A stretch of DNA of 64,000 nt from UBA12077 sp963665525 (GTDB taxonomy: Bacteria; Bacteroidota; Bacteroidia; Bacteroidales; UBA12077). The notes below the pieces were generated by a model that had not been told where the DNA came from, searched no databases, and was given only the letters and a program-made list of their open reading frames with translations. Position numbers and translations under genes: made by a program. Shown here piece by piece: positions 1 to 7,562 of this stretch. Every line of letters begins with the position of its first letter. Positions within the stretch are counted from its first letter, which is position 1. Location: NCBI GenBank assembly GCA_963665525.1, contig OY762280.1, forward strand, positions 124,001-188,000. The letters are read 5' to 3'.

Positions 1-621
1 CAAATGTTTAGAGATGGAGTAAAGTCTGTTTTGTCCGATGAAGAAACTATTGATATTATAGGTGAAGTAGGCCATGCAAATGACTTATATGAGATACTAA
101 AATCGAAAAATCCTGATCTTATTATAACAGATATATCTATGCCCGATATTTCAGGAATTGAAATTGCTAAATATGTTTCAGAAAATCATCCTCAAATAAA
201 GATCCTAATTCTTTCAATGCATTCAAACGAAGAGTTTATTTCTAAAGCATTAAGTGTGGGTGCTAATGGATATCTTCCCAAAGATACAAGTATGGATGAA
301 TTACTTGAGGCTATCAATTCAATTTATAAGGGCAATAATTATTTTAATAAGAAGATTTCAGATACAATTCTAAAATCTTTTATAAATAAAACAAAACAAG
401 AAAGTGGTGAGAGCAAACCTGAATGTTTAACTAAGAGAGAAAAAGAAATTGTTAGCTTGGTTGTTGAGGGACTAACTAATAAAGAGATTGCTGATAAATT
501 ATTTATTAGTATCAGAACCGTTGATTCTCATAAAAATAATATTATGCAAAAGCTTAACTTAAAATCTTCGGTTGAGCTTGTTAAATATGCAATTAAAAAT
601 AATCTTGCTAAAATAGATTAA
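1..621 (+). CDS. NarL/FixJ-type response regulator, 5' end cut by window
   Basis: This is a cytoplasmic DNA-binding response regulator with a receiver domain followed by a LuxR-type HTH. The reading frame is open to base 1 and begins with a Gln codon before the Met at 4. The sequence from there (M-F-R-D-G) matches the part of NarL proteins that follows the acidic D-D-H motif, so roughly ten N-terminal residues lie outside the window and the ATG at 4 is unlikely to be the start. Counting from that Met, the phosphoacceptor is D43 (in IITDISMPD) and the conserved Lys is K93. The HTH spans about residues 138-198 (LTKREKEIVSLVVEGLTNKE). The partner kinase is probably to the left of the window. The target is unknown; the next gene downstream begins 215 bp away. 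Confidence 0.93.
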   Translation, partial: QMFRDGVKSVLSDEETIDIIGEVGHANDLYEILKSKNPDLIITDISMPDISGIEIAKYVSENHPQIKILILSMHSNEEFISKALSVGANGYLPKDTSMDELLEAINSIYKGNNYFNKKISDTILKSFINKTKQESGESKPECLTKREKEIVSLVVEGLTNKEIADKLFISIRTVDSHKNNIMQKLNLKSSVELVKYAIKNNLAKID

Positions 622-728
622 AGAAAAAATGAAAACTAGGTAATTTACTTAGATTATATCCTAAATTCTCGCAAATAAATTTCAGCTTTTTTACCGATTG
701 TATACAAGTTTGATGTATGATAGTTTTG

Positions 729-757
729 TTGCATGTGCAATTATTCTATCAATAGAA
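729..757. promoter_or_regulatory. Two adjacent palindromes upstream of the barrel-amt unit
   Basis: The 215 bp between the response regulator and the next gene holds two neighbouring inverted repeats: TTGCA-TG-TGCAA at 729-740 and TTCTAT-CA-ATAGAA at 744-757. They sit about 80-110 bp before the start at 837, where an activator or repressor site could lie. No clear TAnnTTTG box is seen close by. Operator function is inference; neither has a poly-T tail, so they do not look like terminators. Confidence 0.35.
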
Positions 758-836
758 ATCTTAGTGCAGAATTAATTCTTATTGAAGCTTTAGGCTTTAA
801 GCAATTCAATTATCAATTTATAAATCTAAACTTATT

Positions 837-1670
837 ATGAATCAGAAAGCTAAATTATTTAGTGTACTTTTTGCTATTTTATTAGGTGCAGGAAATTTAT
901 TTGCGCAAGAAGAAGTTAAAGAAGAATCACCATGGAGTGTTGGTGGCGATTTTGTGAGTCGATATGTATGGCGTGGTGTTAACTTAGGAGGTTCATCGCC
1001 AAGTATTCAACCGTATTTAGAATATGGATTTGGATCGGATGATCATTCATTTGCTGTTGGAGCCTGGGGTGCTTATTCTGTAAGTGGAGCACAAACAAGT
1101 CAGGAAACCGATTTGTACTTGTCTTATACATTAAAAGATATGTTTTCATTAACCTTTACCGACTATTTCCTTCCTGACGAAACTACAGGACGTAACAGGT
1201 ATTTCAATTATAATATGGATTGGGATAAAATAAATTCTGGTGAAGAAGCTCAAACGGGTCATGTAGTTGAGGCTGCTATTAGCTTTAATGGAACAGATAA
1301 AATTCCTGTTAGTGTAATGTTTGCCATGAATATTTGGGGTGCTGACTCTAGAAAATACAAAGAACAAGCGGGAGTTATGGTTCCCGAAGATAAAATTGTA
1401 ATGTCAAAATATCTGGAGTTTGGTTATTCAACTGAAGTTAGAAATGTAGCGGTAGATTTGTTTGCAGGTATGACACTGGATAATCCGGATATTGAAAAAG
1501 GGGAACCAACAGGATTTTATGGTCAAAGAGCAGCAGGATTCATTAATCTGGGTTTTACACTTTCAAAAGAAATTAAAATCACAGAAAACTATTCATTACC
1601 AGTATTTGGGTCTTTTATAACAAATCCAGAGGCTGAAAATGTATTCATGGTTTTCGGAATATCATTTTAA
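837..1670 (+). CDS. Outer-membrane beta-barrel protein, Gcw_chp/TorF-like
   Basis: This 277-residue protein has a signal peptide of about 23 residues (cut near LFA-Q). It continues with amphipathic beta strands and ends in Phe (VFGISF), as outer-membrane barrels do. The early motif SRYVWRGVNLG resembles the conserved start of the Gcw_chp/TorF family of proteobacterial and Bacteroidota proteins. It lies 30 bp ahead of the Amt ammonium transporter in the same direction, so the two are probably co-transcribed. A role as the outer-membrane port for the same nitrogen-uptake step is inferred from that context only. The family has no settled biochemical function. Confidence 0.8.
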   Translation: MNQKAKLFSVLFAILLGAGNLFAQEEVKEESPWSVGGDFVSRYVWRGVNLGGSSPSIQPYLEYGFGSDDHSFAVGAWGAYSVSGAQTSQETDLYLSYTLKDMFSLTFTDYFLPDETTGRNRYFNYNMDWDKINSGEEAQTGHVVEAAISFNGTDKIPVSVMFAMNIWGADSRKYKEQAGVMVPEDKIVMSKYLEFGYSTEVRNVAVDLFAGMTLDNPDIEKGEPTGFYGQRAAGFINLGFTLSKEIKITENYSLPVFGSFITNPEAENVFMVFGISF

Positions 1671-1700
1671 ACTAAATTATTAATAATAAAAATTACAACT

Positions 1701-2912
1701 ATGTTTGACAGCGGTTCAACAACATTTATGATTTTATGTACAAGTTTGGTGATGTTAATGACACCTGGCTTGGCATTCTTTTATGGCGGATTGGCCAGTA
1801 AAAGAAATATCTTAGGAATTATGGCACAAACATTTGTGTCCTTAGGTATTACAACTATTATGTGGGTAACAATTGGTTATTCATTATGCTTTAGTGGTGG
1901 TGAAGGAGGAATTATCGGAAACCTTGATCTGGCATTTCTTAAGGGAATAGCATTTGATCAGGCTTTTGATAATGGGAAATATCCGGTTTACATTTTTGTA
2001 GCTTACCAAATGATGTTTGCGATTATTACTCCAGCTCTTATTACCGGAGCATTTATAAATCGTGTTACATTTAAAGCTTATTTAATTTTCTTAGTGTTAT
2101 GGCAGCTATTTGTTTATTATCCATTCGTACATATGGTATGGGGTGGCGGAATCCTTGCTGAATGGGGTGTTCTTGACTTTGCTGGTGGTGTTGTTGTTCA
2201 TGCAACTGCCGGTTTTGCTGCTTTAGCTTCTGTTTTCTATGTTGGTAAACGTCGCGATACAAATTCACCTCCAAACAGTATTCCATTAGTAGCAATCGGA
2301 ACTGGTTTATTATGGTTTGGTTGGTATGGTTTTAATGCTGGTAGTGAATTAGATGTTGATGCTATTTCAACTTTAGCATTCCTAAATACTGACGTAGCAG
2401 CTTCTTTTGCTGCAATAACCTGGTTAATCATTGAGTGGATTAAAGAAGGTCAGCCAAAATTCATTGGTTTATTAACTGGAGCAGTTGCAGGTTTAGCAAC
2501 TATTACTCCTGCTGCAGGTTTTGTTCCATTATGGGCAGCTATGTTAATTGGTATTGCTGCAGGTGCAGTTTGTTTCTTAGCAGTACAAATGAAAAACAAA
2601 CTCGGATGGGATGATGCTTTAGATGTTTGGGGAGTACACGGTATCGGAGGTGTTTTAGGAACTATTTTATTAGGAGTATTTGCGTATTCACATATTAACG
2701 GACAAAGTGGTTTATTAGAAGGAAATACATCTTTTTTTATGAAAGAAGTTGCAGCAGTATTAATTAGTGCTGTTTATGCATTTGGATTTACTTATTTAAT
2801 GTTAGTTATTATTAATTTAATTACTCCTGTTAAAGCAAGTGAGCAGGAAGAAGAGGTTGGAATAGACCAGGCTTTACATGGTGAAAAAGCATATGACGAA
2901 GGAGCTTTATAA
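1701..2912 (+). CDS. amt: Ammonium transporter, Amt family
   Basis: This inner-membrane channel moves ammonium/ammonia into the cell. At 403 residues it has the normal family length, with about eleven hydrophobic segments. Key residues are in place: D159 in the VLDFAGG motif, the pore histidines H167 (GVVVHA) and H313 (WGVHGIGG), and the FGWYGFNAGSE signature at about 206-216. The C-terminal tail after about residue 375 is acidic and short. No glnK/PII gene lies next door, which is unusual, since PII often regulates Amt. It shares a unit with the barrel gene upstream and ends at a strong hairpin terminator. Identification is secure from sequence alone. Confidence 0.97.
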   Translation: MFDSGSTTFMILCTSLVMLMTPGLAFFYGGLASKRNILGIMAQTFVSLGITTIMWVTIGYSLCFSGGEGGIIGNLDLAFLKGIAFDQAFDNGKYPVYIFVAYQMMFAIITPALITGAFINRVTFKAYLIFLVLWQLFVYYPFVHMVWGGGILAEWGVLDFAGGVVVHATAGFAALASVFYVGKRRDTNSPPNSIPLVAIGTGLLWFGWYGFNAGSELDVDAISTLAFLNTDVAASFAAITWLIIEWIKEGQPKFIGLLTGAVAGLATITPAAGFVPLWAAMLIGIAAGAVCFLAVQMKNKLGWDDALDVWGVHGIGGVLGTILLGVFAYSHINGQSGLLEGNTSFFMKEVAAVLISAVYAFGFTYLMLVIINLITPVKASEQEEEVGIDQALHGEKAYDEGAL

Positions 2913-2952
2913 GCCCACTCTGGGGATTTAGGGTAACCTAAATCATCTTAAT

Positions 2953-2990
2953 AAAAATGGGCTAACAAATTTTGTTAGCCCATTTTTATT
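2953..2990. terminator. Bidirectional terminator between amt and the DUF975-like gene
   Basis: A 15-bp stem (AAAAATGGGCTAACA / TGTTAGCCCATTTTT) with a 5-nt loop lies between the converging genes. Both flanks are T-rich in the direction of travel, so it can serve both strands. Confidence 0.9.
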
Positions 2991-3004
2991 ATAAAAAGTC
3001 AATT

Positions 3005-3673
3005 TTAAACAGATAATGATTCTTCTTTTTTAGCCATAACAATTGCATAAATTGATGCAAATGCCAGGTTAATCCATATTATTGAGAATATTACTCCTAA
3101 ACCTAAAGCTAATACTCCTGCAATAATTATCGGAATAACCATTAGTGCCATTAAGAAAATGGTCCATCCATGTCCACGAGTCATTTTCCAGCTTTCTTCA
3201 ACTGCTTTTACTGCATCAAGTTTCTTATCAACTACCAGGTAAGGTACAAAAGCTAATCGACAAGCGAATATAATTCCGGGAACTAGCAAGAATACCATTC
3301 CAATCCCAATTATTGCTGACATTAACAGGTTAGCTAAAATAATATTTAAATAATCTTTAAATCCATAGAATAATTCTTTCATATCAATTTCGCCACCTCT
3401 AATTATATTAAGAAGCACCTTGGCTGCTCCATACTTAAGTGGAGCTACAAGGAAAAAGAAATATGCAATGGTGAATAATCCAAAGAAATTAAACATGATT
3501 GGAAAGTGAATGTGGTGTATCTCATAAGTCCAGCTAACAGGAGCACTTATAATACCTAAAAATACAATAACTAAGAATGCGTATAAAAAGTATTTAAACA
3601 TTCGTCTCCATGCTAAACTATAAGCAGATCCTGCTGTAGGTCTTAATTCTTTTATGTTTTCTTCTGTTTCCAT
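3005..3673 (-). CDS. Multi-pass membrane protein, DUF975-like
   Basis: This 222-residue inner-membrane protein has about five or six hydrophobic segments. The hallmark is the central part: a GxG membrane hairpin ending in LLVPGIIFACRLAF, then VKAVEESWKMTRGHGW. That matches the DUF975/YckC-like pattern of integral membrane proteins with a 'P-G-I..a..ma.y...' turn and an 'al..S..l..g' helix. A soluble N-terminus of about 20 residues precedes the first segment. Function is unknown. It stands alone on its strand, converging on amt and diverging from the 7-TM LuxR gene, with a palindrome-rich 290-bp region upstream. Confidence 0.75.
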   Translation of the reverse strand: METEENIKELRPTAGSAYSLAWRRMFKYFLYAFLVIVFLGIISAPVSWTYEIHHIHFPIMFNFFGLFTIAYFFFLVAPLKYGAAKVLLNIIRGGEIDMKELFYGFKDYLNIILANLLMSAIIGIGMVFLLVPGIIFACRLAFVPYLVVDKKLDAVKAVEESWKMTRGHGWTIFLMALMVIPIIIAGVLALGLGVIFSIIWINLAFASIYAIVMAKKEESLSV

Positions 3674-3712
3674 AATATGATTTTTAAATGAATAATCAAT
3701 TTATTTGTAAAT

Positions 3713-3916
3713 GTACTAGTACTTTGTTTTAGTGAAAAGAGACTTTAGTAGGATATGTATAAAATCCTACCAAGGTAGGGGTGTAAAAATGTTTAAAATC
3801 AAATCGTTAGTGTTTAGTGTTTTTTGGATTATGATGCATGTTTTTTTTGATGATGAACCTTGAAGTCATGAAATTCCAACTTAAGTTGGAGAGAGTATTA
3901 GCGAATACTTCTAGAA
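3713..3916. promoter_or_regulatory. Palindrome-rich divergent intergenic region
   Basis: The 290 bp between the divergent starts at 3673 and 3964 contains no gene but several inverted repeats. They are GTACTAGTAC (3713-3722), competing stems GTAGGA/TCCTAC and CCTACC/GGTAGG (3748-3779), a perfect 16-bp palindrome TCCAACTTAAGTTGGA (3875-3890), GTATT/AATAC (3895-3908) and TTCTAGAA (3909-3916). LuxR-type dimers bind short dyads, so an operator for the adjacent 7-TM LuxR regulator is plausible but unproven. Confidence 0.4.
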
Positions 3917-3963
3917 ATAGAATTAATATTTGCGTATTTTTATTTCGAATTTAAGTTTTACAA

Positions 3964-4920
3964 ATGAATATTCAGATTCTTATAATAACTATTATTTCTT
4001 CAATTTTATTTGGATTTGTTGCATTGGCAATCGCTTTTAATATGCAACGTAAGTACGAACTAAATTATGTTAAAAGCTATTTCTATCATCAAATATTAAT
4101 TTTCTTATTTGGTTTTTATGGACTTTTAGGAACTTTAACTACACATTATTTTTTAGCAAATGTAGAGTTTCAAGGTGATTTTGGGAGTTTACTATTAGCC
4201 TTTTTGCCTTTTATTGGAGTTCCTTTCATGGTTGCTGCCTGGTATATGTTTATCAGGATTTCGTTCGAAATGATTGATCGAAAAATTAGCTTGAAGTTTA
4301 CGCTTTGGTTTTTTGTTATACTAATAGTCACTTTTCTCATATTTGGATTTTTAGTTCCGCTAATAGATTATTTTGTTGTCGATAAAATTGATATCAATAC
4401 GCATGTATTTTTATTTTTTGTGTTGATCGAAATTTTAACACTGGGGATCGTTTTTACAAACTATTTTATTTATAGTAATCACTTAAAAGATAAACATAAA
4501 TTAAAGTTTATTAAGCTTTTTGCTTTTATTAATCTGGTACTTTACATCATATCAGTAGTAATGTTAGTGCTAGCAGAAAATAATTTAATGTTTATTGCAG
4601 CCTATACCATGTTGTATTTTCTGAAAGATATTATTCCATTGTTATTGGTAAACAGGTATTTGAGGAATAATTATATTCATCCGCAGAATGTTGTAAAGAA
4701 CGATGTTAAGCAGTCTTTTGATGAACGATATGGAATTTCAAAAAGAGAATCGGAAATAGTTGATGAGATTATTCAGGGGAGAACCAATAAAGAAATTAGC
4801 GAAAGGTTATTTATCTCTTTACAAACTGTAAAAGATCATACACATAATATTTACCTTAAAACAGGAGTTAAAAATAGGGTTCAGCTAACAAACCTTATTC
4901 GTGAATATAAGTTGAAATAA
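3964..4920 (+). CDS. Seven-transmembrane protein with C-terminal LuxR HTH
   Basis: This is a predicted membrane-bound transcription regulator of 318 residues. Seven hydrophobic segments are visible at about 4-24, 43-62, 75-100, 112-135, 148-167, 183-204 and 208-228. They are followed by a cytoplasmic LuxR-type HTH at about 255-316 (KRESEIVDEIIQGRTNKEIS, then VKDHTHNIYLKTGVKNR). No receiver domain is present, so the membrane part is presumably the sensor. It lies 11 bp ahead of the EptA-like gene and the two form an operon, suggesting that it senses the envelope and controls lipid A decoration. That role is inference. The ATG at 3964 is preceded by an AT-rich leader, and a near-match promoter box, TAATATTTG, is found at 3925-3933. 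Confidence 0.85.
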   Translation: MNIQILIITIISSILFGFVALAIAFNMQRKYELNYVKSYFYHQILIFLFGFYGLLGTLTTHYFLANVEFQGDFGSLLLAFLPFIGVPFMVAAWYMFIRISFEMIDRKISLKFTLWFFVILIVTFLIFGFLVPLIDYFVVDKIDINTHVFLFFVLIEILTLGIVFTNYFIYSNHLKDKHKLKFIKLFAFINLVLYIISVVMLVLAENNLMFIAAYTMLYFLKDIIPLLLVNRYLRNNYIHPQNVVKNDVKQSFDERYGISKRESEIVDEIIQGRTNKEISERLFISLQTVKDHTHNIYLKTGVKNRVQLTNLIREYKLK

Positions 4921-4931
4921 TTAAAATCGAA

Positions 4932-6521
4932 GTGCAAAGGCTAATTTATTTTATAAGAGAATTTTTTAGAAGGAATAAGCGGTTCTTTCTTTTTTTATTA
5001 ATTAACTTATTGATTTTTGGGATATTTCTGGTTAGTGGTAACTATTATCATTTGCCTAAAGAAAGTGTTAAAGATTATATTTTAATTATTGCACACTGGG
5101 GTTTGGTTAGTTTTGCTTATCTGATTCTGATTTACGTTTTATCATTACAGAAAATAGTATTTCTAATTGCATTCCCGATTTTGAATACTGTTTCAGCCAT
5201 ATTGATTTATCATATGGTTGTATTTGATATTTCGATTAATAGTGCTTTAATCGAGTCGGTTTTTAATACAAATAAAACGGAGGCTTTTGATTTAGTTTCT
5301 TGGAAGTTAGTTATGTATTCTATATTCATTCTTGCTGTTTCTTTAATGCTTGCAGCGTATCGATATCGAAAAGTTCAGATAAAGAATTTATGGATACATA
5401 TTTTAATAATTGCTTTGGGCTTTTCTTGTTGTTACACAGCTAATAAAGTTCGATTTAAAACCATTAGTCACAGGGTTCCATTTTCGGTTTACGATGCAAC
5501 CAAACAATATCGACAGACTTTAAAATTGTTAAAGTCAGAGCGAATAAATATTAGCACTGACGCAATAAGTAACGAAGATACTTTAACGGTAGTATTGGTT
5601 TTAGGAGAAGCTCTCCGCGCCGATCATGTTGGAATAAATGGATACCATAGGCAAACAACTCCGCTTCTTGAGAAAGAAAATGTAATTTCGTTAAGGAATG
5701 TTTATTCAAAATGGACACACACCAATCAAAGTATTCCTCATATTTTAACTCGAGCCGATAGTGTGAATGAGAATCTGGCTTATACAGAACAATCTTTTAT
5801 AAGCATATTCGAAAAATGTGGATTCCAAACTTCTTGGATTGGTAACCAGGAGCCGGGCAATACTTTCATAGGTTTTATTAACGATTGTGATACAAGTATT
5901 ATTAATCGACCTTTGGTTACGGTTTACAATTACAATAAAAAGCTTGATGAAGAGTTGTTTCCATATTTTGATGATCTGAATAACCAAAAGAATTCATTAA
6001 ATCTAATTATTATACAAGCAATTGGAAGTCATTGGTATTATCCGTCGCATTATCCCGATAGTTTTGAGAAGTTTAAACCAGCAATCGAAAGTAAAACGAT
6101 TAGCCTTGAAGATCGGGGAAAGATTATAAATGCTTACGATAATACAGTGCTTTATACTGATTATTTTGTGAATGAATTAATTCATCGATTAAGGAATAAA
6201 AATGCAGTTATGATTTACTTATCGGATCATGGTGAGGTTTTAGGAGAAGATGGTAAATGGTTGCACGCACAAGAAACAGACTGGGAAAGAAATCCGGCAT
6301 GTTTTTTATGGTTTTCGGATAAGAATATGAGTGAAAATTCAGAAATGATTCAGATAGCAGAAACAAAAACAGATAAGTTCGTGAGAACAGATTTCTTGTT
6401 TCATTCCATTTTACATATTGCAAAAATTGAAAGTTCTTATCTAAATTACGATTTAAGTATTTTTAATGACTCTTCTTTTACCAACCAAAATAGGGAAGTA
6501 GCGGTTAATAATCCAGACTAG
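4932..6521 (+). CDS. EptA-like phosphoethanolamine transferase (sulfatase fold)
   Basis: Inner-membrane enzyme of 529 residues with a GTG start 11 bp after the regulator. Five N-terminal membrane segments (about 18-36, 50-72, 75-97, 124-143, 153-170) precede a periplasmic alkaline-phosphatase-fold domain. By alignment with EptA/MCR enzymes, metal and catalytic residues are E226 (VLGEALRADH), nucleophile T264 (KWTHTNQSIP), H367 (GSH), D432-H433 (YLSDHGE) and H445. Such enzymes move phosphoethanolamine from phosphatidylethanolamine onto lipid A or glycans. The two cysteines that normally bracket the nucleophile region are Lys and His here, so the usual disulfide is missing. The acceptor sugar is not known. 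The 3' end overlaps the converging acyltransferase gene by 69 bp. Confidence 0.88.
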   Translation: MQRLIYFIREFFRRNKRFFLFLLINLLIFGIFLVSGNYYHLPKESVKDYILIIAHWGLVSFAYLILIYVLSLQKIVFLIAFPILNTVSAILIYHMVVFDISINSALIESVFNTNKTEAFDLVSWKLVMYSIFILAVSLMLAAYRYRKVQIKNLWIHILIIALGFSCCYTANKVRFKTISHRVPFSVYDATKQYRQTLKLLKSERINISTDAISNEDTLTVVLVLGEALRADHVGINGYHRQTTPLLEKENVISLRNVYSKWTHTNQSIPHILTRADSVNENLAYTEQSFISIFEKCGFQTSWIGNQEPGNTFIGFINDCDTSIINRPLVTVYNYNKKLDEELFPYFDDLNNQKNSLNLIIIQAIGSHWYYPSHYPDSFEKFKPAIESKTISLEDRGKIINAYDNTVLYTDYFVNELIHRLRNKNAVMIYLSDHGEVLGEDGKWLHAQETDWERNPACFLWFSDKNMSENSEMIQIAETKTDKFVRTDFLFHSILHIAKIESSYLNYDLSIFNDSSFTNQNREVAVNNPD

Positions 6522-7475
6522 TGGAATCAGAATTATAATTTGGATTACTGCATAAATAATGCTCCATAAAGTTGATGAATTGTATTCTACATGAAGAATA
6601 TAAGTTTGGAAGAACTTAACAATAGTCATAGCTCTTAGGTGGAAAGCCATAATTAAAAGTGTATTTACTCCTAAAAAGGAAATCCATTTTATTCTTGGTA
6701 AAAAGTTTAATAAAGTTAAATAGAATACAGTTCCTCCAACTCCCGAAAGATACATATACAAGTAATTATTGTAAAGTCCTTTCGACATATCTATTCTACC
6801 ATTCAGGTAGAAAAATATGCTATTTAAGCCAAGTGTTATTGTTAGAATCAGCAATGCTTTGCTGGTATTTTTATACTTAAAGATATTTTTATTAATAAAG
6901 TCTCTGAATAAATAACCAGTTCCATAAAATGGAATAGCGGCAAAAGCAATATCTATACTCCATGGTATATGGATGTTGTAATGTTTTGAATAAATAAACC
7001 CTATGATTCCTGAAAAAGCTAATGCAATAGCAATGTGTTTAGTTTTAAGTTTCGCAATAAAATAGAATAATAAGGAAAGCACGAATAAACATGGTAAAAA
7101 CCACATCGGAATTCCCCAATCCATGTATTCATTTCCTCCTTGTGCATAAAAAATTCCGATTAAATTATTTATTGGTGAAAGATTCATGTCAGCACTAGCA
7201 CCAAATTTGCGTCCCACCAAAAACCAGAATACAAATAGAATTATTGAAATTAGAAAATATGGAATTAATAATGCCTGAGTTCTTTTAATCAAAAAGTAGT
7301 TAAATGACCTATATCTGTCAGGATTAAAAACTAATCCTGAAACAAAAAAGAACAAGGGAATGTGAAAAGAATAAATGTAATCGCCAAGGATAGTATAATC
7401 GTTGTGCCCTAAAACAATGCAAAATATTCCAAAAGCTTTTAATGCATCAATAGTATAATTACGAGATGTGGCCAT
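6453..7475 (-). CDS. Membrane acyltransferase, acyltransferase-3 / COG3594-like
   Basis: This 340-residue inner-membrane protein has about ten hydrophobic segments. The N-terminus carries the acyltransferase-3 pattern: R-N-x-x-I-D-A-L-K, then IVLGHNDYT with the conserved His, then SFHIPLFFFVSGLVF. These enzymes O-acetylate sugars of lipopolysaccharide, capsule or other surface glycans. The compact size fits the fucose 4-O-acetylase-like group (COG3594). It is monocistronic, reading towards and overlapping the EptA-like gene by 69 bp tail to tail. A terminator at 7512-7543 separates it from the S9 peptidase upstream. The actual glycan acceptor cannot be told from sequence. Confidence 0.88.
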   Translation of the reverse strand: MATSRNYTIDALKAFGIFCIVLGHNDYTILGDYIYSFHIPLFFFVSGLVFNPDRYRSFNYFLIKRTQALLIPYFLISIILFVFWFLVGRKFGASADMNLSPINNLIGIFYAQGGNEYMDWGIPMWFLPCLFVLSLLFYFIAKLKTKHIAIALAFSGIIGFIYSKHYNIHIPWSIDIAFAAIPFYGTGYLFRDFINKNIFKYKNTSKALLILTITLGLNSIFFYLNGRIDMSKGLYNNYLYMYLSGVGGTVFYLTLLNFLPRIKWISFLGVNTLLIMAFHLRAMTIVKFFQTYILHVEYNSSTLWSIIYAVIQIIILIPLVWIINRYFPILVGKRRVIKNT

Positions 7476-7511
7476 AATTTGAATCTAATCTCAACTTTAG
7501 CAATAATAATT

Positions 7512-7543
7512 AAAAAAAGCTGCCCAAAAAAGAGCAGCTTTTA
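7512..7543 (-). terminator. Terminator after the 933-aa S9 peptidase gene
   Basis: Stem AAAAGCTGC / GCAGCTTTT with a 10-nt loop. On the minus strand it is followed by a run of seven T, directly after the S9 peptidase stop. Confidence 0.88.
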
Positions 7544-7562
7544 GAATTTATGTTTACAGCTT

